Positions 42,919 to 50,899 of a stretch of 64,000 nucleotides of DNA are shown piece by piece; positions within the stretch are counted from its first letter, which is position 1, and every line of letters begins with the position of its first letter. The stretch comes from Streptomyces sp. Ag109_O5-1 (lineage in GTDB: Bacteria; Actinomycetota; Actinomycetes; Streptomycetales; Streptomycetaceae): contig NZ_RKQF01000001.1 in the NCBI RefSeq assembly GCF_003814875.1, positions 7,626,001 through 7,690,000 of the forward strand, given 5' to 3'. The translations under genes and the position numbers were made by a program. The notes beneath the pieces were generated by a model. That model saw nothing but the letters and a program-made list of their open reading frames with translations, searched no databases and was not told the DNA's origin.

Positions 42919-43855
42919 TTCTCCAAGAGGGGTCGCGGCGCGCCAGCGAATTCACCCAGGCGATGCCGAGCAGCGAGACGAGCACCAGCAGACCGACCGA
43001 GAACAGGGTGAAGAGATGTTCCTGTTCGGCCGTGGGGCGCGGGATGTATCCCTCGGCGAACAGCTGCCGCTCCGGTCCGCCGCCGGCCAGCTGTCCCACC
43101 AGCCAGATCGCCACGCCGTGCGTGGAGTCCCACAGAGCGTGCAGCAGGGTGACGCCGAGACAGGTGGCGAAGGCCGGAGCGGTGAACCGGAAGCGCCCGT
43201 TCGGGCGGCGGTACGACAGCAGGACGCCGCCCGCGATCGCCGTCCACAGACCGTGCCCGAAGGGGGTCAGCACCCCGCGCAGGATCTCCGTCTCGATCAG
43301 CGCCCGCAGGTCGATGCCCTCGGTGGAGACCGCCGCGTTGAAGGCGTACCCCGAGCTCTCCAGGGCCGCGAAGCCGAAGCCGACGGCGGCGCCGAGCACC
43401 AGACCGGCCCGTATGCCCCGGATCCCGGGCAGCCGGCGCAGCACGAACACCAGCGCGGCGAGCTTCACCGCCTCCTCGATCAGGCCGACGGACACGAACA
43501 TCCCCCAGGACGGGTGGACGAGGTAGAACTCCATCACCGAGGCGCCCAGCACCCCGAGCGTGCCGCCGGTCAGGAAACAGCCGAGGATCGCGCTGACGCC
43601 CAGGTCGCGGCCGTGCCGCTCGTACGCCCACAGCACGAAGGCGACCGGCACGAGAAAGCTGCCGAGCAGGATCAGGGTCGGCAGCAGCGTGGTGTTCCGC
43701 GTCGCGTACGTGACCATCGCGGTCAGCACCCACAGGGCGAGCCCGCCGCCGAGGCAGCGCTTCCACAGGCCCGCGCCGATACGAGGGTACGGCGGTGGCG
43801 GCTGCTGCGGACCGGGGATACGGGCCTGCGGCCGGCCGGGGTACGAGTGGGTCAC
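42908..43855 (-). CDS. PrsW-family intramembrane protease
   Basis: The product is 315 residues from a GTG at 43855 (VTHSYPGRPQARIPGPQQPP). A Pro-rich N-terminus is followed by ~8 hydrophobic helices. The protease signature is visible: GLIEEAVKLAALVFVLRR (EExxK), GFGFAALESSGYAFNA (second Glu) and LLHALWDSTHG (His/Asp). PrsW proteins cleave membrane anti-sigma factors or other substrates. No obvious substrate is adjacent. It is upstream of copZ on the same strand, but the CsoR box at its stop suggests separate control. Confidence 0.88.
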   Translation of the reverse strand: MTHSYPGRPQARIPGPQQPPPPYPRIGAGLWKRCLGGGLALWVLTAMVTYATRNTTLLPTLILLGSFLVPVAFVLWAYERHGRDLGVSAILGCFLTGGTLGVLGASVMEFYLVHPSWGMFVSVGLIEEAVKLAALVFVLRRLPGIRGIRAGLVLGAAVGFGFAALESSGYAFNAAVSTEGIDLRALIETEILRGVLTPFGHGLWTAIAGGVLLSYRRPNGRFRFTAPAFATCLGVTLLHALWDSTHGVAIWLVGQLAGGGPERQLFAEGYIPRPTAEQEHLFTLFSVGLLVLVSLLGIAWVNSLARRDPSWRNTP

Positions 43856-44230
43856 GGCGGGGTCCCCCTGGTGCTCCTGCGGGTGCGCACGGCTGTATAT
43901 GAAAATGGGGCGATTCAGTCGAACTTTAGGCATTCGCATCGCATGTCGCAGTTCGAAGAACCCGGGGGAGTGGCCGTTCGGCGCCCGCGTGGCCCAACCC
44001 GGTCGACGTGCCGGCGCCGGGCGCGTGTCTCTGCGATGCACTTCACGCGCGTGACATCGAACTTCGCAGCCTCCCCGCGGATCTTGTATGCGCCGGCCTT
44101 CGCCCTGCGAGACCTGTCCACCCGGTTGCGGCGACCGGCCCCCGTACCCACGAAAAGCGACCTCTGTGATCCACGAGACGGCCCAGCCCGACAGCACGGC
44201 GTTCCCGCGGCCCCAGGCGGGAGCAGGCCG
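43856..44230. other. Gene-free stretch before the decayed flavoprotein gene
   Basis: About 375 bp without a convincing gene. A possible hairpin has arms TCGAACT (43918-43924) and AGTTCGA (43952-43958). Open frames here do not start with ribosome sites or resemble known proteins. It may hold the PrsW promoter and remnants of whatever preceded the pseudogene. Confidence 0.35.
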
Positions 44231-44640
44231 GTGAGAGTCAGCATCGTGGGCGGGGCATCGCGGGTCTGGTGTGCGCCCTGAGCCTGCACGCCGTGGGCTT
44301 GATGGGCATGAACGGCGGCTCCCGGTCCGTCGTCGACGGCCGGGTGCCGGCCTGGTGCCTGGCCCGGGACGACGACCCGGTGGCCGCGATGCGCCATTAC
44401 GACGAGATGCGCCGCCCCGCGGTCAACGCGATCGTGCTGGGCAACCGGGAACCCGGGCCGGAAGCGATCACCGCCCGAGCCGCGGAACACGGCGGCCCCC
44501 TGCCCCACGGCGAGGCCGAGAGGATCCCGCACCGCTACAAGGAACTGGCCGGTGCGACCGCGACCCAGGTGAACGACCATCCGTCATGGAGCCGACCGAC
44601 ACCCGGAGAACGGGGCACGGACCTCGATCGCAGCGCCTAA
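44231..44640 (+). pseudogene. Decayed FAD-dependent monooxygenase (frameshift + internal deletion)
   Basis: GTG at 44231 starts VRVSIVGG; one missing G near 44251-44254 breaks the frame. Restoring it gives VRVSIVGGGIAGLVCALSLH-AVG, a perfect N-terminal FAD-binding GxGxxG motif. The shifted frame then jumps straight into the C-terminal part of the same family: NGGSRSVVDGRV (GSNGA-like), DDDPVAAMRHYDEMRRPAVN-AIVLGNRE and ITARAAEHGG. About 250-300 residues in the middle are absent compared with a normal ~370-400-residue aromatic hydroxylase. The gene is dead. Confidence 0.8.
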
Positions 44641-44670
44641 CCTTCCCGGAGTCGTCCGAAGGGAATGTGC

Positions 44671-45714
44671 ATGCGAGCCGTCGTCTTCGAGCACTACGCC
44701 ACGCCCGCCGAGGTGCGGGACGTCCCCGACCCCCGTCCCGCGCCTCACGGCGTGGTGGTCCGCGTCGAGGCCACCGGGCTCTGCCGGAGCGACTGGCACG
44801 GCTGGATGGGTCACGACCCGGACATCACCCTCCCGCACGTCCCCGGTCATGAACTCGCCGGTGTCGTCGAGTCCGTCGGCGCCGGGGTGACCGGCCGGCG
44901 CCCCGGCGACCGGGTCACGGTCCCCTTCGTCTGCGCCTGCGGCAGCTGCCCGTCCTGTGCGGCCGGTGACCAGCAGGTCTGTGAACGCCAGACCCAGCCC
45001 GGCTTCACCCACTGGGGCTCCTTCGCCCAGTACGTGGCCCTGGACCACGCGGACGTGAACCTGGTGGCCATCCCTGACGACATGTCATACGGCACCGCCG
45101 CCTCCCTGGGCTGCCGCTTCGCGACCGCCTTCCGCGCGGTGGTGCAGCAGGGCGGGGTCGCGGCGGGGGAGTGGGTGTCGGTGTACGGCTGCGGGGGTGT
45201 GGGCCTGTCGGCGGTGATGATCGCGGCCGCGTCGGGGGCGCGGGTGGTGGCGGTCGACGTGTCGCCCCAGGCCCTGGAGCTGGCAAGGAAGTTCGGTGCG
45301 GTCCACGGTGTGGACGCGAGGGACACCGACGACCCGGCGGCGGCGGTCCGCGACCTCACCGCCGGCGGCAGCCACCTCTCCCTGGACGCCCTCGGCTCAC
45401 CGGCCACCGCCGCCGCGTCGGTCAACTCCCTGCGCCGCCGCGGCCGTCACGTCCAGGTGGGTCTGCTCCCGTCCCCGGACGGCAACACCCCGCTGCCGAT
45501 GGCCCGCGTCATCGCCCTGGAACTCCGACTCCTCGGCAGCCACGGCATGGCCGCCCACACCTACCCCGCCATGCTGGAACTGGTCCGCGCCGGCATCCTG
45601 CGCCCCGACCGCCTCGTGACCTCCACGATCACCCTGGACGCGGTCCCGGCGGCCCTGGCGGCGATGGGCACGGCCCCGGGGGCGGGGGTGACGGTCGTCG
45701 AACCGTGGGCCTGA
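44671..45714 (+). CDS. Zinc-dependent alcohol dehydrogenase
   Basis: The product is 347 residues. The ATG at 44671 is preceded by GAAGGGAA; an upstream ATG at 44665 is less well spaced. MRAVVFEHYATPAEVRDVPD begins the GroES-like domain. Catalytic zinc ligands are in GLCRSDWHG (Cys) and PGHELAGVVESVGAGVTGR; the structural zinc site is CACGSCPSCAAGDQQVC. The NAD Rossmann motif is YGCGGVGLSAVMIAAASGA. It oxidises or reduces an alcohol, substrate unknown. It stands alone, with a hairpin 7 bases after the stop. Confidence 0.92.
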   Translation: MRAVVFEHYATPAEVRDVPDPRPAPHGVVVRVEATGLCRSDWHGWMGHDPDITLPHVPGHELAGVVESVGAGVTGRRPGDRVTVPFVCACGSCPSCAAGDQQVCERQTQPGFTHWGSFAQYVALDHADVNLVAIPDDMSYGTAASLGCRFATAFRAVVQQGGVAAGEWVSVYGCGGVGLSAVMIAAASGARVVAVDVSPQALELARKFGAVHGVDARDTDDPAAAVRDLTAGGSHLSLDALGSPATAAASVNSLRRRGRHVQVGLLPSPDGNTPLPMARVIALELRLLGSHGMAAHTYPAMLELVRAGILRPDRLVTSTITLDAVPAALAAMGTAPGAGVTVVEPWA

Positions 45715-45721
45715 CGCGTTC

Positions 45722-45757
45722 GCCGCCCCGCCCCCCCGGCGGGCGGGGCGGGGCGGC
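45722..45757. terminator. GC-rich hairpin between convergent genes
   Basis: GCCGCCCCGCCCC (45722-45734) is exactly complementary to 45745-45757. It separates the alcohol dehydrogenase from the convergent small HTH gene (its stop is at 45758), so it can terminate both. Confidence 0.8.
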
Positions 45758-45958
45758 TCAGGCCTCTCTGCGGCCCCTGTTGCCCGGCCGGGAGGCGACC
45801 CAGGCGCGCACCGTGTCGGCGTACCAGTAGGGCTTGCCGCGCTCGACATGGTCGGGGGGCGGGAGGAGACCGTGTTTGCGGTACGAACGGACGGTGTCGG
45901 GCTGCACCCGGATGTGTGCCGCGATCTCCTTGTAGGACCAGAGCCTTCGGTCGGTCAT
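45758..45958 (-). CDS. Small MerR/excisionase-like HTH protein
   Basis: The product is 66 residues: MTDRRLWSYKEIAAHIRVQP then DTVRSYRKHGLLPPPDH and WYADTVRAWVASRPG. This is the compact winged-helix of excisionase/MerR-type DNA-binding proteins. GGAGG about 9 bases ahead sets the start at 45958. No integrase is nearby, so a chromosomal regulatory role is more likely than excision. Confidence 0.85.
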   Translation of the reverse strand: MTDRRLWSYKEIAAHIRVQPDTVRSYRKHGLLPPPDHVERGKPYWYADTVRAWVASRPGNRGRREA

Positions 45959-46093
45959 GAGATGCACCTCCCTGCGCGCACCGCGGCGGCGACCGGGGAG
46001 GTCGGCGGGGGAGCCGGGCGCTGCGCTGGCGATCACAAAGCCTGTGCCCGGTGAACGACGGAGAGTGACTGCGCGCTAGGGGCTGTGGACCAG

Positions 46094-46151
46094 GTGTGAC
46101 CAAGAGCCCGCGTAGGTGTGACATGTGTGACACAAGGAGGGTGTTTGTGAC
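46094..46151. repeat. GTGTGAC repeats upstream of the iol operon
   Basis: GTGTGAC occurs at 46094-46100, 46116-46122 and 46125-46131, with a related TTGTGAC at 46145-46151. All are in direct orientation. The first two are 22 bp apart, about two helical turns. They may be activator sites, or belong to the divergent HTH gene; no regulator is identified. Confidence 0.45.
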
Positions 46152-46212
46152 ACGACTGAGGCACTCGCGCATCCACCCGTCAACGTGAACGACTCTCATC
46201 CTCTCGTCCGAA

Positions 46213-46257
46213 TGTCCAGACAAACCATTGACAGCACTCCCGCTGCGGGGCTACAAA
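46213..46257 (+). promoter_or_regulatory. iol operon promoter with overlapping palindrome
   Basis: TTGACA (46228-46233), an 18-bp spacer and TACAAA (46252-46257) form a good sigma-70-type promoter, 31 bp before the iolC start. TGTCCAGACA (46213-46222), a TGTC-N2-GACA palindrome of the sort bound by GntR-family regulators, lies just upstream of the -35. Its regulator is not in the window. Confidence 0.65.
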
Positions 46258-46287
46258 CCGGGGGAGAGCCGTGACGAAGGGAAGCCG

Positions 46288-47238
46288 ATGGCGTACGACC
46301 TGATCACCATGGGGCGGATCGGGGTGGACCTCTATCCACTCCAGACCGGCGTCCCGCTCGCCCAGGTGTCGTCCTTCGGCAAGTTCCTCGGTGGATCGGC
46401 GACGAACGTGGCCGTCGCTGCCGCCCGGCTCGGTCACAGCACCGCCGTCATCACCCGCACCGGCGAGGACGCCTTCGGCGCCTATCTGCACGAGGCCCTC
46501 CAGGGCTTCGGCGTCGACGACCGCTGGGTCACCTCCGTACCCGGCCTCAACACCCCCGTCACGTTCTGCGAGATCTTCCCGCCGGACGACTTCCCGCTGT
46601 ACTTCTACCGGCAGCCCAAGGCCCCGGACCTGGAGATCGACGCCCACGAACTGGACCTCGACGCCATCCGCGACACCCGGATCTTCTGGATCACCGGCAC
46701 CGGCCTGAGCGAGGAGCCCAGCCGCACGGCGACTTTCGCGGCCCTCGCCCACCGCGCCAAGTCGGGTACGACGGTCTTCGACCTGGACTGGCGGCCGATG
46801 TTCTGGAAGGACCCGGCCTCGGCCCGCCCGTTCTACGCGGAGGCGCTGAAGCACACCACCGTCGCCGTCGGCAATCTCGACGAGGTCGAGATCGCGACCG
46901 GCGTGCGCGAGCCGCAGGCCGCCGCGCAGGCGCTGCTGGACGCCGGTGTCGAGATCGCCGTGGTCAAGCAGGGCCCCAAGGGCGTCCTCGCCGTCCACCG
47001 GAACGGCGACTCCGCCGAGGTGCCGCCTCTGCCTGTGAACGTTCTCAACGGCCTCGGCGCCGGAGACGCCTTCGGCGGCTCCCTCTGCCACGGCCTCCTC
47101 GAAGGCTGGGACCTGGAGAAGATCATGCGGCACGCCAACGCGGCCGGCGCCATCGTCGCCTCGCGACTGGAGTGCTCCTCCGCGATGCCGACCCCGGACG
47201 AGATCGACGCCGCGCTCGCCGCCGGAGCGGTGCTGTGA
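46288..47238 (+). CDS. iolC: 5-dehydro-2-deoxygluconokinase
   Basis: The product is a 316-residue PfkB-family kinase. MAYDLITMGRIGVDLYPLQT and FLGGSATNVAVAAARLGH (PfkB signature 1) are typical of IolC; NGLGAGDAFGGSLCHGLLEG carries the catalytic Asp motif GAGDAF. It phosphorylates 2-deoxy-5-keto-gluconate in myo-inositol catabolism. GAAGGGAA precedes the ATG. It is first in the operon, overlapping the next gene by 4 bp. Confidence 0.95.
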   Translation: MAYDLITMGRIGVDLYPLQTGVPLAQVSSFGKFLGGSATNVAVAAARLGHSTAVITRTGEDAFGAYLHEALQGFGVDDRWVTSVPGLNTPVTFCEIFPPDDFPLYFYRQPKAPDLEIDAHELDLDAIRDTRIFWITGTGLSEEPSRTATFAALAHRAKSGTTVFDLDWRPMFWKDPASARPFYAEALKHTTVAVGNLDEVEIATGVREPQAAAQALLDAGVEIAVVKQGPKGVLAVHRNGDSAEVPPLPVNVLNGLGAGDAFGGSLCHGLLEGWDLEKIMRHANAAGAIVASRLECSSAMPTPDEIDAALAAGAVL

Positions 47239-48179
47239 GGGCCGGCCGCGTCGCGGGCGCGCACTCCGACGGCGGCGCCGGTGCCCCCGCCAAGCAGCCG
47301 AGCGTGGACATCCCGGCGCTCGTCCGCACCCGCACCCACCACCCCGAGGCCATCGCCGAGGCGGCCACCCGACGCGCCCGCCGTCCGCTCCTCAACGAGG
47401 ACGGCAAGCTGATGATCGTCGCCGCCGACCACCCGGCCCGCGGCGCCCTCGGCGTGGGCGGCGACAAGCTCGCCATGGCCAACCGCGCCGACCTGCTGGA
47501 GCGGCTGTGCCTGGCGCTGTCCCGGCCGGGCGTCGACGGTGTCCTCGCCACCGCCGACATCCTCGACGACCTGCTCCTGCTCGGCGTCCTCGACAACAAG
47601 GTCGTCATGGGTTCGATGAACCGGGGCGGCCTGCAGGGCGCCTCCTTCGAGCTCGACGACCGGTTCACCGGCCACCGTGCCGAGGACATACAGCGTCTCG
47701 GGTTCGACGCCGGCAAGCTGCTGCTCCGTATCGACTACGACGACCCGGGGTCCTTGACGACCCTGGAGTCCACCGCCCGCGCCATCGACGACATGGCCGC
47801 GCGCCGACTGCCCGTCTTCGTCGAGCCGTTCATCAGCCGCCGCACCCCCGAGGGCAAGGTCAGGAACGACCTGTCCCCGGAGGCGGTCACCAAGTCCATC
47901 GCCATCGCCTCGGGCCTGGGCGGGAGTTCGGCCTACACCTGGCTCAAGGTGCCGGTGACGGACAACCCCGACGACATGGCCCAGGTCATGGAGACGTCCA
48001 CGCTCCCCGCCGTGCTGCTCGGCGGTGAGGTCGGCGACGATCAGGACGGGGCGTACGAGAAGTGGCGCAGCGCCCTGCGACTCCCCACCGTGCGCGGCCT
48101 GGTGGTCGGCCGCTCGCTGCTCTACCCGGCGGACGGCGACGTGGCCGCCGCCGTCGACACCGCCGTAGGACTTCTGTGA
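47235..48179 (+). CDS. Cgl0159-family (beta/alpha)8 protein, aldolase-like
   Basis: The product is 314 residues from a GTG in a GTGA overlap with iolC. Motifs include LMIVAADHPARGALGVGGDK, MGSMNRGGLQGASFELDDRF and EPFISRRTPEGKVRN. I recall this as the Cgl0159 family, found in actinobacterial iol clusters, where it may stand in for the IolJ aldolase that splits the IolC product to DHAP and malonic semialdehyde. The assignment is by context. It precedes iolB by 7 bp. Confidence 0.85.
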   Translation: MRAGRVAGAHSDGGAGAPAKQPSVDIPALVRTRTHHPEAIAEAATRRARRPLLNEDGKLMIVAADHPARGALGVGGDKLAMANRADLLERLCLALSRPGVDGVLATADILDDLLLLGVLDNKVVMGSMNRGGLQGASFELDDRFTGHRAEDIQRLGFDAGKLLLRIDYDDPGSLTTLESTARAIDDMAARRLPVFVEPFISRRTPEGKVRNDLSPEAVTKSIAIASGLGGSSAYTWLKVPVTDNPDDMAQVMETSTLPAVLLGGEVGDDQDGAYEKWRSALRLPTVRGLVVGRSLLYPADGDVAAAVDTAVGLL

Positions 48180-48186
48180 GGCCCTG

Positions 48187-49011
48187 ATGACGACCAACGA
48201 GCTGCACCTGAGCAAGGGTTCGACCGCGAACGCCCAGTACACGCTCGACATCGACCCCAAGCGGGCCGGTTGGGCGCACAGCAGCCTGAGGATCGTCGAA
48301 CTGCCCCCGGGCGGTACGCATTTGTTCACCACCGGGGACAGTGAGTGGATCGTGCTTCCGCTGCAGGGCGGATGTACCGTGCGAACAGAGGGACAAGAGT
48401 TCCAGATCCTGGGCCGGGAGAGCGTGTTCAGCGGAGTCTCGGACTTCGTGTACGTGCCCCGGGACGCCCAGGCCCAGATCGCCTCCGGCGCGGGAGGCCG
48501 CTTCGCCCTGGCAGGAGCGAAGTGCGAGCGACGACTCCCCGCCCGCTACGGCCCCGCGCCGGAGGTCCCCGTCGAAGACCGCGGCAGCGGCACCAGCGCC
48601 CGGCAGGTGCGCAACTTCGCCTCCGCCGCCGCCTTCGACTGCGACAAGCTGATCGCCGTGGAGGTGATCACGCCCGGCGGCAACTGGTCCTCGTACCCGC
48701 CGCACAAGCACGACGAGCACCGGCCCGGCGAGGAGTCGGAGCTGGAGGAGATCTACTACTTCGAGATCGACGGACCGAACGGTATCGGGTATCAGCGCGT
48801 ATTCCCCTCCCGTGAGGGCGGTACCGACGTCCTCGCCGAGGTCCGCTCCGGCGACGCCGTGCTGGTCCCCGACGGATGGCACGGCCCGTCGATCGCGCAG
48901 CCCGGGCACGACATGTACTACCTGAACGTCATGGCGGGGCCGGGTGAGACGCGGGAGTGGCGGATCTGCTTCCACCCGGCCCACGTTGAAAGCACAGGGG
49001 GTTACCGATGA
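48187..49011 (+). CDS. iolB: 5-deoxy-glucuronate isomerase
   Basis: The product is a 274-residue cupin-type isomerase. SSYPPHKHDEHRPGEESELE-EIYYFEI holds the metal-binding His/Glu set of IolB, and DAVLVPDGWHGPSIAQPGHD and YYLNVMAGPGETREWRI complete the second half. It converts 5-deoxy-glucuronate to 2-deoxy-5-keto-gluconate. It overlaps iolD by 4 bp (ATGA). Confidence 0.95.
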   Translation: MTTNELHLSKGSTANAQYTLDIDPKRAGWAHSSLRIVELPPGGTHLFTTGDSEWIVLPLQGGCTVRTEGQEFQILGRESVFSGVSDFVYVPRDAQAQIASGAGGRFALAGAKCERRLPARYGPAPEVPVEDRGSGTSARQVRNFASAAAFDCDKLIAVEVITPGGNWSSYPPHKHDEHRPGEESELEEIYYFEIDGPNGIGYQRVFPSREGGTDVLAEVRSGDAVLVPDGWHGPSIAQPGHDMYYLNVMAGPGETREWRICFHPAHVESTGGYR

Positions 49012-50885
49012 CGATTCGGTTGACCGTCGCGCAGGCGCTCGTCCGCTTCCTCGCCGTCCAGTACAGCGAGCGGGACGGCGAGCGCCGCCGCCTCATCGCC
49101 GCCACCTGGGGAATCTTCGGCCACGGCAACGTGGCCGGGCTCGGCCAGGCACTCCTCCAGCACATGGACGAGATGCCGTACCACCAGGGCCGTAACGAAC
49201 AGTCCATGGTGCACGCGGCAGTGGGCTACGCGCGTCAATCGAACCGTCTCTCCGCACACGCCGTCACCACCTCCATCGGCCCCGGCGCCACCAACCTGGT
49301 CACCGGCGCCGCCCTCGCCACCGTCAACCACCTCCCGGTCCTGCTCCTGCCCGGCGACGTCTTCGCCACCCGCCCCGCCGACCCGGTCCTCCAGCAGCTC
49401 GAAGTCCCGTACGCGGCCGACGTCTCCGTCAACGACTGCCTGCGCCCGGTGTCCAGGTTCTTCGACCGGATCACCCGCCCCGAGCAGCTGATCCCCTCCG
49501 CCCTCGCCGCCATGCGGGTCCTCACCGACCCCGTCGAGACCGGCGCCGTGACCCTCGCTCTCCCGCAGGACGTCCAGGCCGAGGCGTACGACTGGCCGGA
49601 GGAGTTCTTCGCGGACCGGGTGTGGACCGTACGACGGCCGGGCGCCGACCCCGCCGAACTCGCCGCCGCGGTACGGGCGATCAGGAACGCCCGGCGGCCC
49701 GTGGTCATCGCCGGCGGCGGGGTCCACCACAGCCGCGCCGAGGCCGTCCTCGCCGAGTTCGCCGAGGCCACCCACATTCCCGTCGCCTCCACCCAGGCCG
49801 GCAAGGGCTCGCTGCGCTGGGACCACCCGCAGGACGTCGGCGGCGTCGGACACACCGGCACCGCCACCGCCGACGAACTCGCCCGCACCGCCGACCTGGT
49901 GATAGGCGTGGGGACGAGGTACACCGACTTCACCACGGCCTCCGGCACCCTCTTCGAGAACCCGGACGTCCGTTTCCTCAACCTCAACATCGCGCCCTAC
50001 GACGGCCACAAGCTCGCCGGGCTGCCCCTGATCGCCGACGCCCGCAGCGGCCTCGCCGAACTGACCGAGGCGCTGGTGATGCACGACCACACGGTGGCCG
50101 ACCCGTACGTCACCGAGTACACCGAGGACAAGGAGCGCTGGGAGCAGCGCGTCGACGCCTGCTACGAGGCCGACGAGCCCGACATCCGGCCGACCCAGCC
50201 CCAGGTCCTCGGCGTCCTGGACGCCCTCGCCGACGAGTCCGACGTGATCGTCAACGCGGCCGGCTCCCTCCCCGGCGACCTGCACAGGCTGTGGCGGGCG
50301 CGGTCGTACGACCAGTACCACCTGGAGTACGGCTACTCGTGCATGGGCTACGAGATCCCCGCCGCCATCGGGGTGAAACTCGCCGCGCCCGAGCGGAACG
50401 TGTGGGCGCTGGTCGGCGACGGCACGTATCTGATGATGCCCACCGAGATAGTCACCGCCGTACAGGAGGGGATAGCCATCAAGGTGCTGCTGGTGCAGAA
50501 CCACGGCTACGCCTCCATCGGCGGCCTGTCCGAGTCCGTGGGCGGAGAGCGGTTCGGCACCGCCTACCGCTACCCCTCGGACGACGGCACCTTCACGGGT
50601 GCCCCGCTGCCCGTCGACCTGGCCGCCAACGCGGCCAGTCTGGGTATGCGCGTCCTGCGTGCGAAGACCGTCCGCGACCTGCGCACGGCGCTCGCCGAGG
50701 CACGGGACGCCGACACTCCCACATGTGTCTACGTGGAGACCGAAACCGCAGACACAGTGTCGGGCCCGCCTCCGGCGCAGGCCTGGTGGGATGTACCTGT
50801 GGCCGCGACCGCGACCCGATCCGCCGCGGTCAAGGCACGTGAGCTCTACGAACGGCACGTCTCGACCCGACGCCGCCATCTGTGA
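49008..50885 (+). CDS. iolD: 3D-(3,5/4)-trihydroxycyclohexane-1,2-dione hydrolase
   Basis: The product is a 625-residue ThDP-dependent enzyme. The N-terminal PYR domain includes GIFGHGNVAGLGQALLQHMD and the catalytic Glu region RNEQSMVHAAVGYARQSN; the ThDP-binding motif GDGTYLMMPTEIVTAVQEGI ending in LLVQNHG is near the C-terminus. IolD hydrolyses the cyclohexane ring of the inositol-derived dione. It is coupled to iolB and 14 bp ahead of mmsA. Confidence 0.95.
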   Translation: MTIRLTVAQALVRFLAVQYSERDGERRRLIAATWGIFGHGNVAGLGQALLQHMDEMPYHQGRNEQSMVHAAVGYARQSNRLSAHAVTTSIGPGATNLVTGAALATVNHLPVLLLPGDVFATRPADPVLQQLEVPYAADVSVNDCLRPVSRFFDRITRPEQLIPSALAAMRVLTDPVETGAVTLALPQDVQAEAYDWPEEFFADRVWTVRRPGADPAELAAAVRAIRNARRPVVIAGGGVHHSRAEAVLAEFAEATHIPVASTQAGKGSLRWDHPQDVGGVGHTGTATADELARTADLVIGVGTRYTDFTTASGTLFENPDVRFLNLNIAPYDGHKLAGLPLIADARSGLAELTEALVMHDHTVADPYVTEYTEDKERWEQRVDACYEADEPDIRPTQPQVLGVLDALADESDVIVNAAGSLPGDLHRLWRARSYDQYHLEYGYSCMGYEIPAAIGVKLAAPERNVWALVGDGTYLMMPTEIVTAVQEGIAIKVLLVQNHGYASIGGLSESVGGERFGTAYRYPSDDGTFTGAPLPVDLAANAASLGMRVLRAKTVRDLRTALAEARDADTPTCVYVETETADTVSGPPPAQAWWDVPVAATATRSAAVKARELYERHVSTRRRHL

Positions 50886-50899
50886 AGGAGTAACCGGTC

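Noticed and set aside
43915..44580. A minus-strand frame ending in a Cys cluster (NCDMRCECLKFD)
   Set aside because: No ribosome site or family match, and it overlaps the plus-strand flavoprotein remnant, whose motifs are real.
45758..45958. Excisionase of an integrated element
   Set aside because: No integrase, attachment repeats or tRNA target lies nearby; the HTH protein is reported as a general DNA-binding protein.
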